From: Erwinia_E haradaeae_H
Lineage (GTDB): Bacteria > Pseudomonadota > Gammaproteobacteria > Enterobacterales > Enterobacteriaceae
NCBI RefSeq assembly: GCF_900698885.1
Contig: NZ_LR217705.1
Location: forward strand, 434,001 to 498,000
Direction of reading: 5' to 3'
DNA length: 64,000 bases
The stretch's first letter is position 1, and each line of letters opens with the position of its first letter. Under the pieces are notes generated by a model that was not told the origin of the DNA, searched no databases, and was given only the letters and a program-made list of their open reading frames with translations. This document shows positions 10,451-20,774 of this stretch, in pieces. The position numbers and the translations under genes are program-made.

Positions 10451-10640
10451 CATATGATGTTAGTTTGTAATTTATGGATATATACTCTTGACAAGATACT
10501 TTAAACTCTTTAATAAACTCTTTGATAATTATTTATTGAATAAATACAATAAAGCGACTTGAAATTTAAGATTTTATGTTATTATGTTTTTATACGATAA
10601 AATAAAATTTTTTTGATTACTCACACAGGACGAATAAATC
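10445..10640 (-). pseudogene. uppP: Possible uppP (undecaprenyl-PP phosphatase) remnant
   Basis: In Enterobacterales uppP lies next to cca in convergent orientation. Reading the minus strand here gives ALF, a stop, then IYSSCVSN, which lines up with the UppP active-site region ALWPGFSRSGAT. Further on comes KEFIKEFK followed by VS, against KTFLQLIK and (R)IS near the UppP C-terminus. The two pieces are closer together than in an intact gene, so a deletion of roughly 100 bases is required. The call rests on a short hand alignment plus synteny and is tentative. Confidence 0.3.
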
Positions 10641-11920
10641 TAGAATAATGCAAACTAGATAAGTTACTTGTGGTAAGTTAAAAACTAAATAAAGGTTACT
10701 ATTGAAAATAGTAAATAGAATTTTAAAAGATTAGAATAAAATTTAATGATTTGAATTTGTGTCTTTTTGTAAAAAGTTTTTGATTTTGTCTCAATTAAAC
10801 TTAATTTTTATTGTGCTTATTGGATTTTTTAGAAGAGTTGTTTATATATCAATATATTTAATGATTTTTATAAAATGTTACGTTTAACATATTAAACATT
10901 CCTACTTACTTTAGTTAGTAAGTGTAGCGCTTAAATTATGGTAATTCTTTCAATTTTAGTAACCTGTCAGATGATTAAAGTTTTTACATATAGTGTATGT
11001 ATGTTTGTCTCAAAGAGACATCTTTGTCATCGTGATCTAATAAAGGTTCCGCCTCTATTTTTAGATCGTCTTATAGTTGCTCGAATATATTCGTAATATA
11101 TACTATAAATATGATATATGGAAATATAATATATTAACTTTAATATGTATTAGTTTCATACACTAAAACATTTTATATTTTTGTGCATATATTTTATGTG
11201 TAATTTTTAATAAAATTATTGAAATAATATAATCTATGTATTATGTATTAGATGAATATCTTCTTATAGAAGATCATTATAGAATATTTACGTGAATTAG
11301 TGACTCTATTCATAGCTTAGCGCATACATGTATTTATATAATTTTAAAAATTATAACCGAAGAATTATTCTAGAATTTAGTCAATTGTTACTATATGTCT
11401 CTGCATGAATGTTTATGGAGTCTATAGTTATTCAGATGTTTATTTTCTAGATAGTTCAAATTAGATAAGTTATATTTTATGTATATATATAAGGTCTCAT
11501 ATACTTATGAGATTAAGAAAGATTCTTAATTTTATTAATTTAATATTATTTGTGATAATAAAAACCAATTTATTTTATGTGAAAAACCATAAGTGCATTA
11601 TATGATATGATAAGATATTTTAGAAACCTTCTAATATTAAAGAGTAGAGAGGTAGATAATAGAGAACCTAATGATTTAGATCATTGAGTTCTGTAATTAT
11701 GCTAAAATTTTTAGTTCTGATAAATAATCTGGCAACTGATAATTATCGAAGTCTTATTTCGGGAGAAAATAACGAACATTAGGTAATTATATTAGATATA
11801 AGTTTTTGTCTAAATTAGAACTATAATTGTAATTAATGTGATTGCAAAAACATAATTATTTGAGAATGAGCTCTTGTATGTAGATGCGCTTGTGCAAATA
11901 AAGTGTTTAGATTAAGTGAT
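10641..11920. other. Spacer between cca and rsmC
   Basis: AT-rich. It holds a 7-bp-arm inverted repeat at 10904-10923 and a small, less AT-rich open frame of 31 codons at 11001-11096 (+) with no recognised homolog. No other gene was supported. Confidence 0.4.
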
Positions 11921-12937
11921 TTAATTATTTTTTATAGCACTATAAACTTTGAAATATTTGTTATATATAATCACTTTATGATGACCGAATACTTTATTCA
12001 ACATATGATGGTAAGGAAGAAAAGAGTTAGCAACAATTCTTAATTCACCTCCTTTATATAAAAAATTAGGTGCATCTTTAATTAATGTTTGCGCAATATC
12101 TAATGTTACTTTTGATCCATCATGGAACGGCGGATTGGCTACAATCATATTGAAGCATCCTGTGATTTTAGAATAAACATTACTAGCTAAGACGGTTCCT
12201 TTCAGGTTATTGCATAATAGTGTAGCCTTGCTGGCGGCAAGGGCTGCCGCATTTACATCAGTTAAGATAATATCAGCTGATGGGGAACGGCTAGCTATAA
12301 TGGCAGAAATTACACCTGTACCGCAGCCAATATCTAGAATTTTCCCTTCTATGTCTTCTCTAAAAGTGGATAGTAAAAGCTCAGTTCCGTTATCTAGACC
12401 ATTATATCCGAATACCCCCGGTAAACTTTTAAGCGTTATTCCTTCTACTAAATGTTCATGCCAAAATTCAGATGGATTAAAATATGAATTTCTTGCAAGA
12501 GAGCCATAATATAAACCACAACGATGAGCGCTATCAATTTTGATCATATTGACCCAATTTTTAACCATGCCGTGAGCGCTGCGTATGCCACTAGAATACC
12601 CCCCAACTATAAAAATATCACTTCCACATCTTAGTAAAGATAATAGATTTTGTAACTGAAATTGCGCTTTTTTTTTATTATTTGGCCAATAATAGATGAG
12701 AGTATCACAATTATCTAAGATGCTTGATATGGGTAATAGGCTAAAATAAACCTTGGTTTGTAATATTTGATTAAGAGTTTCCCATTGATGATATTGTTGG
12801 GTGTGTATATAACTACTCTCTGTTTCTAGTTGAACAGATAAAGTGTCTTGTAGATTGCCAGAAAACACTATACGTCGTTTAGTAAATTTATTATGATGTC
12901 GTAATAGCATCATGCTAGCTGAACTAAGAATAGACAT
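11921..12937 (-). CDS. rsmC: 16S rRNA (guanine1207-N2)-methyltransferase
   Basis: SAM-dependent methyltransferase acting on G1207 of 16S rRNA in the 30S subunit. The product is 338 residues (E. coli 343) and starts MSILSSASMMLLRHH like the family. The N-terminal half is the catalytically inactive duplicated domain. The C-terminal half carries ILDIGCGTGVISA (SAM site, about residue 195) and the NPPFHDG catalytic motif (about residue 267). It is divergent from holD across a 312-base gap, as in E. coli. Confidence 0.95.
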   Translation of the reverse strand: MSILSSASMMLLRHHNKFTKRRIVFSGNLQDTLSVQLETESSYIHTQQYHQWETLNQILQTKVYFSLLPISSILDNCDTLIYYWPNNKKKAQFQLQNLLSLLRCGSDIFIVGGYSSGIRSAHGMVKNWVNMIKIDSAHRCGLYYGSLARNSYFNPSEFWHEHLVEGITLKSLPGVFGYNGLDNGTELLLSTFREDIEGKILDIGCGTGVISAIIASRSPSADIILTDVNAAALAASKATLLCNNLKGTVLASNVYSKITGCFNMIVANPPFHDGSKVTLDIAQTLIKDAPNFLYKGGELRIVANSFLPYHHMLNKVFGHHKVIIYNKYFKVYSAIKNN

Positions 12938-13249
12938 TAATGCGTTCTAGTGCCTCATAGCTGTAATTATATAATTTTATATTTTACAGACTGGTTAATA
13001 GATTGATCGTTATTATATGCATAATATTATATAATAAGATATTATTTTAATCCTCTTTAATACTGAATTTAATTTATCACTTTACTAATCATTAATACAA
13101 GCTTGGTATTTTTCTAGAGGAAACTATGGTATATTTATTGTATTTTTAAAGTTTTACAAAATCGTCATAAATAAAATTTTTATCTTCATTCATTGTGTAA
13201 TATGCTTAATGAATAGCGTTAGGATTGAGTTACTAGATAGGTAATCAGT
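12938..13249. promoter_or_regulatory. Divergent promoter region rsmC / holD
   Basis: A 312-base AT-rich gap separates two genes transcribed away from each other, so it must contain both promoters. I could not pick -35/-10 boxes with confidence in this base composition. Confidence 0.4.
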
Positions 13250-13651
13250 ATGTTTATAAAACGTCGCGATGAGTTGCTACAAAAAATAGGTATTACTCAG
13301 TATACATTGAAGCGCCTGTATGTCTTGGCAGGGGATATAGTGATTAAACTTCCTGTAGAAACTCGTTTAGTTATCGTTTCAGATAGACCGCCTGTTTTAA
13401 CAGATTCACTAGTAGTAGATGTATTACGAACTTTACATCTAAAATTCATACAAGTGCAGATTTTAACTAAAAATCAGTTATTATTTTTACCAAAAGATTC
13501 TAATCACCATAGATGGCTTCTAGGCGTAAAATCTTCTAAACTTTTTACCGGAGTTCAAATTACCTCACCTATATTATCAGAGCTGCGTTATAATCCAAGC
13601 GCTAAACGAGCGCTTTGGAAGCAAATATATCAATATCAGTTAGATCTTTAG
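13250..13651 (+). CDS. holD: DNA polymerase III psi subunit
   Basis: Psi bridges the chi subunit to the tau/gamma clamp loader and links the replisome to SSB. The 133-residue product (E. coli 137) keeps the family's start (RRDELLQKIGITQYTLKR) and the C-terminal region SPILSELRYNPSAKRALWKQI. Psi is a fast-evolving subunit, so the match rests on these conserved blocks and on the divergent rsmC neighbour. In E. coli rimI follows holD; no rimI was recognised here. Confidence 0.9.
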   Translation: MFIKRRDELLQKIGITQYTLKRLYVLAGDIVIKLPVETRLVIVSDRPPVLTDSLVVDVLRTLHLKFIQVQILTKNQLLFLPKDSNHHRWLLGVKSSKLFTGVQITSPILSELRYNPSAKRALWKQIYQYQLDL

Positions 13652-15071
13652 AGTTTTATTTAAAATAATGCATAGAAGATAATGTCATTATATAGATTGA
13701 ATATAACTTGGATTGTTTACTAAAACATAAAAGAGTGGCTGCTCTGCTAGTAAAAATAAAGACCCCCTGCAGTTTATTTGTATATACTGATAGAGTAGTG
13801 GGTATTTTAAATCAAAATATACTTTCTACAGAGAAGAATGCTAATTTATTAATAGATATCTTTTTACAAGATTATATAAATCTAATAGATTTTTATATGA
13901 TCTAATTTAGGTATTCTTAATCAATGTCTTATGTATGAATATACAAATGTTTATATTATTATCATAAGGCTATATTGTACACCTGCGTATAATATATTTC
14001 CTAGTTCTCAGATATATCCGTAGCATTTTTACTAAACTGTGAGTGTTTATGTGACTGCAAGATATATACATACTTATTTAATGATTTTCAATATTAGAAA
14101 ACTATTTCTTGTTTATCTCCTGATATAATTAAATAAATAGTTATACACATAATGTTGATTTGCTTTATAGTAATTAAGGTTTATTTTTAAGTATCTATAA
14201 AAGATTATTAATGGGATTTTTTTATTTTTTTATTTAAAGACTGTAGTTGTATAGAAATAGTTACTATTAAATGCAAATCATGGCATATATTTCATAGGTA
14301 AAATTAATATAATTATATATTTTGTTTATTTTTATTATTAGTTCATTTATATATATGAAATATTACATATATTATTATTACATATATTACATGTAATATT
14401 TACTGAAATAAATATATTAAATATAGATACTGTATAAATTTTTTATAAAAAAACACTTTATTTTAAATAACTCTCAAATTGTTTTATTTTATATTTTATG
14501 ATAGAAAAAATTAAGTATATCATATTTAGAATGTATATATTTTATTTTTATTGATTATTTTTAGATTGCATATCTATCTTGTAGATAGTATAGGACTTTT
14601 ATCTATTTTCTTATATAGACAAAATGCATGGTATGTTGCACAGTAGAGTTATACTAGTAAAGTATACAAGATCAACTCAGACCAATACTATGTTTAATTA
14701 TATCGTATAAATAAGTTATATTATATATTTTTGTACATAAAACTACAGAAAGCAAAAGAAAGTCCTGAATGTACTCTCTTAATACTAGTATATTTAAGTA
14801 GTATATTTAAGATTTTTATTATTTAGGTTACTATATCTGATATTTTAGAGTAACGCTTCAAAACGGGACAGGCCGGAATAACTATAATGTTCGTGCTGTA
14901 TCAGAGATGTAGATATGCTTACTGAATAGTAAAGTGCATGCATCAAAACTAAGAATTAAATCAAGTGGTTTACAATCATTCCATGTAGTAAAGCTACTCT
15001 TAAAATAGACTGTTTAACTTTATACAATGGTATACATAACTTCATAAAGTTATCATTGGGCGAAAATGACT
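13652..15071. other. 1.4-kb spacer between holD and topA
   Basis: Very AT-rich. A 65-codon open stretch from a TTG at 13708 lacks a ribosome-binding site and resembles nothing I know. The expected rimI downstream of holD was not recognisable. Confidence 0.45.
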
Positions 15072-17672
15072 ATGGGTAAAGCTTTAGTAATAGTTGAGTC
15101 TCCGGCAAAAGCAAAAACGATTAATCAATATCTTGGCGGCGACTACATAGTGAAGTCCAGTGTGGGACATATTCGTGATTTGCCTATTAATGGCTCGTCA
15201 TTTTACAAAAGTACTGATTTCATAACTGGTGGCAACCATACAAAGATAAAAAAAAATAAAATAACGTCTTTAGTTAGTCGTATGGGGGTAAATCCTTTTG
15301 ATAACTGGGAGGCTAATTATTACATTTTGCCAGGTAAGGAAAAGGTTGTATCAGAGCTTAAAGAAATTGCTAAAAAGGTGGATCATATCTATCTTGCAAC
15401 TGATTTGGATCGTGAAGGAGAGGCTATTGCATGGCATCTGAAAGAAATTATTGGCGGTGAGCAATCACGTTATAGTCGTGTGGTGTTTAATGAAATAACT
15501 CAATCTTCTATTTCTCAAGCTTTTAGTCGGCCAGGCGTCGTAAACATGTGTCGTGTAAACGCGCAGCAGGCGCGTCGTTTTATGGATCGCGTGGTTGGTT
15601 ATATGATCTCACCGATTCTTTGGAAAAAAATTTCACGAGGACTGTCTGCTGGTCGTGTTCAGTCGGTAGCAGTGCGTCTAGTTGTTGAGCGTGAGCGTGA
15701 GATTAAAGCTTTTATCCCTACGGTATATTGGACGCTTCATGCCTTTTTAAAAACCTCCGATGATATCATTTTTCAAATGAAGGTAACGCAATATCTAAAA
15801 AAATCTTTTTGCCCTATAAATCTTTCTGAGATTGATAATGCTAGCATTCTATTATCTCAATCTAGCTTTATTGTTAAAGATTGTATAGAGAAATTGATTA
15901 CCTTGAAACCAGGAGCCCCATTTACTACTTCCACACTACAACAGACTGCTAGTACACGTCTTGGTTTTAGCGTAAAACGTACAATGATGATGGCACAAAG
16001 ATTATATGAAGCGGGGTATATTACATACATACGAACTGACTCGACCAATCTCAGTCAGGATGCACTTGTTATGGCTCGAAGTTATATTAAAGAGAAATTT
16101 GGTATAAAATATCTTCCAAAAATAGAGAGAGTATACCGTATTCAAGGAAATGGGAATGAAGCTCATGAAGCTATTCGCCCATCAGATGTAAAAGTTCTGA
16201 GCATGCAATTACAAAATATGTCAGCTGATGCAAAAAAGTTATATCAGCTTATTTGGCGTCAGTTTGTTACTTGTCAAATGGTCTCTGCACAATATAATTC
16301 TCGAACTTTAATTGTAGAAGCGAAAGATTTTAAATTGAGCCTCAATGGACGCATTCTATTCTTTGATGGTTGGATGAAAGTAATACCCTCTCTGAGAAAG
16401 GATCATGAAGCAAAGATTGTTCCGAAATTAGTAGTCGGCAGTGAATTAAGCTTAAAGAAACTTTTGCCTAATCAACATTTTACGCAGTCTCCCGCTCGAT
16501 TTAATGAAGCGTTGCTTGTACGTGAACTAGAAAAACGTGGAATTGGTCGTCCTTCAACTTATGCATCTATCATTGCCACTATTCAGGAGCGTGGATATGT
16601 GAAACTCGATTCTCGTCGTTTTTACGCTAACAAAATAGGTGAGATAGTCACTGATCGGCTAATAGAAAATTTTCCTGACTTAATGAATTATAACTTTACT
16701 GCGCACATGGAAGACAACTTAGATCAGGTGGCAAATAATACAGCAGAATGGAAGATGGTTTTGGATGATTTTTTTATAAAATTTCGAGAGCAGTTAACAG
16801 TAGCGCAAAGAGATCCTACGCAGGGTGGGATGAGGCCTAATAAAATAGTAAATACTTCTATTGAATGCCCGTCATGCAGACGACAGATGAATATTCGTAC
16901 CGCTAAAACTGGCGTCTTTCTTGGATGCTGTGCATATACTTTAGAACCAAAATTACGCTGCAAACAGACTATTCATCTTATTCAGGATAATTCTGCATTA
17001 CTAAATATGTCAAGTGACAATAATAATGACACAGATATATTATGTGCAAGACGTCGTTGTAAGTTGTGTGGTGTAGCTATGGACGTATACTTTATAGATC
17101 ATGAGCGCAAACTGCATATTTGCGGAGACAATCCTGAATGTGATGGTTATGAAATCGAATGCGGTAAATTTAACATAAAAAGTTATGTTAAGTCTGTTAT
17201 GCAATGTGAAAAGTGTAACGCTGATATGTTTATCAAATTAGGTCGTTTTGGGGAATATGTCGCTTGTGTTAATCATGATTGCAAAAATACACGAAAAATA
17301 ATGCGTAATGGTGATATCGCCCCACCAAAAACAGACCCAGTGCCTTTACCAGGGTTAATGTGTACAAAGTCAGATGCTTTTTTTGTTTTACGTGACGGGG
17401 CTTCTGGAATGTTCTTAGCGGCTAATACGTTTCCTAAATCACGTGAGACCAGAGCCCCTCAAGTGGTAGAGCTTCAACGTTATCGTGATATTTTACCAGA
17501 AAAATGGTTATATTTAGCTAATGCACCTACGATGGATCCAGATGGTAATATAGCAACAATACATTTTAGTAGAAAAACTAAAAAACAGTACGTGAGCACC
17601 AAAAAAGATGGTAAAAGTACTGGCTGGTTTGCATATTTTATTAATGGTCAATGGGAAGAGTTTCAAAGATAG
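15072..17672 (+). CDS. topA: DNA topoisomerase I
   Basis: Type IA topoisomerase that relaxes negative supercoils. From the ATG at 15072 (MGKALVIVESPAKAK, the family start) the product is 866 residues, against 865 in E. coli. An ATG two codons earlier, at 15066, is also possible. The TOPRIM domain has the catalytic Glu in IVESPAKAK and DLDREGEA near residue 110. The active-site tyrosine is Y319 in YITYIRTDSTN. The C-terminal region keeps all three four-cysteine zinc ribbons, beginning CPSC, CKLC and CEKC, followed by the Topo_C-type domain. It is fully preserved despite a reduced genome. The downstream cysB of E. coli was not recognised. Confidence 0.97.
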   Translation: MGKALVIVESPAKAKTINQYLGGDYIVKSSVGHIRDLPINGSSFYKSTDFITGGNHTKIKKNKITSLVSRMGVNPFDNWEANYYILPGKEKVVSELKEIAKKVDHIYLATDLDREGEAIAWHLKEIIGGEQSRYSRVVFNEITQSSISQAFSRPGVVNMCRVNAQQARRFMDRVVGYMISPILWKKISRGLSAGRVQSVAVRLVVEREREIKAFIPTVYWTLHAFLKTSDDIIFQMKVTQYLKKSFCPINLSEIDNASILLSQSSFIVKDCIEKLITLKPGAPFTTSTLQQTASTRLGFSVKRTMMMAQRLYEAGYITYIRTDSTNLSQDALVMARSYIKEKFGIKYLPKIERVYRIQGNGNEAHEAIRPSDVKVLSMQLQNMSADAKKLYQLIWRQFVTCQMVSAQYNSRTLIVEAKDFKLSLNGRILFFDGWMKVIPSLRKDHEAKIVPKLVVGSELSLKKLLPNQHFTQSPARFNEALLVRELEKRGIGRPSTYASIIATIQERGYVKLDSRRFYANKIGEIVTDRLIENFPDLMNYNFTAHMEDNLDQVANNTAEWKMVLDDFFIKFREQLTVAQRDPTQGGMRPNKIVNTSIECPSCRRQMNIRTAKTGVFLGCCAYTLEPKLRCKQTIHLIQDNSALLNMSSDNNNDTDILCARRRCKLCGVAMDVYFIDHERKLHICGDNPECDGYEIECGKFNIKSYVKSVMQCEKCNADMFIKLGRFGEYVACVNHDCKNTRKIMRNGDIAPPKTDPVPLPGLMCTKSDAFFVLRDGASGMFLAANTFPKSRETRAPQVVELQRYRDILPEKWLYLANAPTMDPDGNIATIHFSRKTKKQYVSTKKDGKSTGWFAYFINGQWEEFQR

Positions 17673-19278
17673 TTACGTATCTTATGCAGACTTTATTCAT
17701 TATGAAAAAACACTTTTAGTATATTATCAGCAATCAACTTATTCTAGAGCAGAATAAGATCAGATCTAATGAAATTTTAAAAATGCAAACGATTAGATTA
17801 CTACCTGACGGATATCTTTATAGATTTATTAAGCGTTATATTAGGTAATGTATAATGAACCTAATAACCTATAATGATTGTCAGTATTTTGTATATAAGT
17901 TATGAGGTTTTGGGTAGATAGTAGCTTCACAATGAAGAATTTCTTGATAGAATAAAACGTTCTAACAGTTTTTTACATAGAGATATTTTTTAGTACATCT
18001 ATCCGCGGGGGGGATAGGGTTAATATATGAGTAAATAATACAGGTTATATGTACGGTGACTTTATGATAAATAGTAATTAATCTTATATCTATTAATGAA
18101 TAGAAGATTAAATCTTTTCATGATGTATTAATTTTAACATATCATTTCTATAAGTAATGCACTACATGATAAATATAATCAGAGAACTAATATAGGCGTG
18201 TGAACATCGTATTAAGTGTGATAAATTCACAGAGTGATATACTTAAGCAATCTAAGGGTGATCATGATAAAATATCGTGCTAGATTAAACACTGATAATA
18301 AGAATAAAACGTTTTATAGTTAGATATTAGCTAGATCTAGATAGACAAAGATTTTTAAAATATAAATAATTAAAATGTAATCAATGTATGGAGAGATATA
18401 AAATTAGCGATTTTGTTAAGATTCTGAGTAAACACTAAAATTATTATCAAAAATTTTTCAATAATAGCTCAGAAGAATATTTAATATAGATAATATCTAT
18501 TATGGATGTTATCAGATGATATAGTATGTAATACGCAACAGGTATCTTATAGATATTATATTTAATAGAAATTTCATCAGCGATTAGAATCAAAGCATTT
18601 GAGATAATAAATTTAAGAAATCACCTTACATTATTTAGATAGTTTTTATGTAGATACTAGATTAGGATCGATCATTAATTATATCGGAAAATTAATTTTT
18701 ACAAAAAAGATTAACAAATAAAATTATATGATATCTATACTATGTCAGTAAAATATGTGTTGATAAAGGTTTTCTGAAATATTGCTACATACCTAGATGA
18801 TGTACGCAAGTTGATATCAACATCATAAATTTCTTAATGACGCTATCATATAGTAATAATAACATACTAAATGTTTTATACTATGATAAGTATATCTACC
18901 ATTTGGATTTCTGTATATTATTTTTGAATGATGTTGAAAAATAACTTGATATTTTCTTAAAAATTTTACTCTACCAGAGCAACAGTAGAGTGTAGATTTA
19001 TGCAATATTTTTTATTTTTTAGTAGATATGTATTTTGCAAAAATAGGATATAATTTAAATTTTTCAGAATTATAGATAAGCATGAATTAGTATGTTGTTA
19101 CTAATAATACATCAAAAAAGATACAGTAAATCGTTCAATAACGATCTGTTTAAAAAATATTTTCAATAAAACATAAGCATATTTATTTTGTGAATTTTTT
19201 TATTATTCATTTTTGTTTTGTGATTGATTATGCATCTTATTTTACATGATCCGTTGATTATTATTTTAGAGTCAGTGC
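17673..19278. other. 1.6-kb spacer between topA and lpxM
   Basis: No gene recognised, although cysB (after topA) or pykA (before lpxM) would be expected from E. coli synteny. It contains a run of seven G at 18007-18013 inside a small hairpin (CTATCC/GGATAG), exceptional in this AT-rich DNA. Confidence 0.45.
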
Positions 19279-20253
19279 ATGGAGAATAAAAAACAAAGTC
19301 ACGTTCAGTTTATTCCTGTTTTTCACAAATCATTTTTACTACCAAGATACTGGGGTATTTGGCTAGGTATCGTTGTGTTATCTATTTTCACTTTAATACC
19401 AGTATGTTTTCGTGATCCAATTTTAGGTACATTAGGGCGGATAACAGGTAGGTTAGCTATAGGTGCTAGACGTCGGGCATTGATTAATTTGCTTTATTGT
19501 CTTCCGGAAAAATCTGAATCAGAACGTGAAAAAATTGTAGATTCTATGTTTTCTACCATGTCACAGGCAATGGCTATGATGGCTGAGTTGGCGCTTAGAC
19601 CAAATGCAGCAAAATCTCGTATTCATTGGCATAGAAGGCATATTATTGATGATTTACGTCAAACTGGAAAAAATGTTATACTACTTGTACCTCATAGCTG
19701 GGCAGTAGATTTGCCAGCAATGCTATTGGCAGCTGAAGGTCAAAGAATAGCAGCCATGTTTCATCATCAAAGTAATGTAGTTATTGATTATATTTGGAAT
19801 TTAGTGCGATGCAGATGCGGTGCACGTATGCATGCTCGTAATGATGGGATACGACCTTTTATTAACTCTATTCGTCAGGGGTATTGGGGTTATTATCTTC
19901 CAGATCAGGATCATGGAGAGGCAAAGAGTGAATTTGTAGATTTTTTTGCAACATATAAAGCTACCCTGCCCATTGTGGGTCGCATGATGAAAGTTTGTCA
20001 CGCGACAGTTGTACCGCTTTTCCCAGTATATGATAGTAAGACTCATTCTCTAGATATTTATCTAAGAGCTCCCTTAATAAAAGATTTTCTTGTTATTGAT
20101 AATATTGAACAGGCGCGGCGATTAAATGAAGAAGTTGAAGTATTAGTACGTCCTAATCCAGAGCAGTACACCTGGATATTAAAATTATTAAAAACACGTA
20201 AACCAGGTGATCAAGAGCCATATGAGCGTCCAGATCTGTATCCTAAGAAATAA
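19279..20253 (+). CDS. lpxM: Lipid A myristoyltransferase (late acyltransferase)
   Basis: Inner-membrane enzyme that adds the last (myristoyl) chain to Kdo2-lipid A, giving hexa-acylated lipid A. The 324-residue product has an N-terminal membrane segment at about residues 25-45. The H-x4-D acyltransferase motif is H139-D144 (PHSWAVD), and the LPDQDHG and VDFFATYKATLP blocks are conserved. It matches LpxM (MsbB) rather than LpxL over its whole length, ending in the typical TRKPGDQEPY tail. Retention points to an intact, probably still complex, outer-membrane lipid A. Confidence 0.95.
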   Translation: MENKKQSHVQFIPVFHKSFLLPRYWGIWLGIVVLSIFTLIPVCFRDPILGTLGRITGRLAIGARRRALINLLYCLPEKSESEREKIVDSMFSTMSQAMAMMAELALRPNAAKSRIHWHRRHIIDDLRQTGKNVILLVPHSWAVDLPAMLLAAEGQRIAAMFHHQSNVVIDYIWNLVRCRCGARMHARNDGIRPFINSIRQGYWGYYLPDQDHGEAKSEFVDFFATYKATLPIVGRMMKVCHATVVPLFPVYDSKTHSLDIYLRAPLIKDFLVIDNIEQARRLNEEVEVLVRPNPEQYTWILKLLKTRKPGDQEPYERPDLYPKK

Positions 20254-20774
20254 ATTTTAATTTTTAAGATACAAAAAAGCGCTATATTAGTATATAGTAA
20301 TGGTTTTTTATTTCTATTGCTTTAATTATAAATAATATTTGGTTCTAGAAATAGATAGAGTATAAATTTGACCATTTATGTACTGCTTAATACAGAGAAA
20401 TTAGGTGAATAATTATGAATATAGTCTTAAGAGATAAATATTAAGGATATTCTTGGTAGATATCTAAAAAAACTGTATTTCCATGAATCCTATCAGGATT
20501 AATTTATTATTAAGCATTTTTAATGTTAGAGAGTTTTTTCTAGGAAAATATTAATAAAGCCTATATGAGGAAGAACTAATATATGTTGAATACAATTAAA
20601 CAATAATTAAGAGGTTTCTCTAAGTATCATGAATAGTGCATCAAACATAAGCTGTATTGTTTTATATGATGAAGTATATCTTACACTACACTTTATTATG
20701 TGCATATTATTCATTAATTTATTCACGTTTTAGATAAATTCACTAGTTAAATTACTGTTTAGGGCATTTTATAT
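20254..20774. other. Spacer between lpxM and dapE
   Basis: Contains a weak hairpin (CTATAT/ATATAG at 20282-20297) followed by a T-run at 20303-20308, a possible lpxM terminator. No yffB (the usual dapE neighbour) could be read. Confidence 0.4.

Noticed and set aside
13708..13905. 65-codon frame after holD
   Set aside because: TTG start, no ribosome-binding site, no recognisable motif, and it does not match RimI, the expected neighbour.
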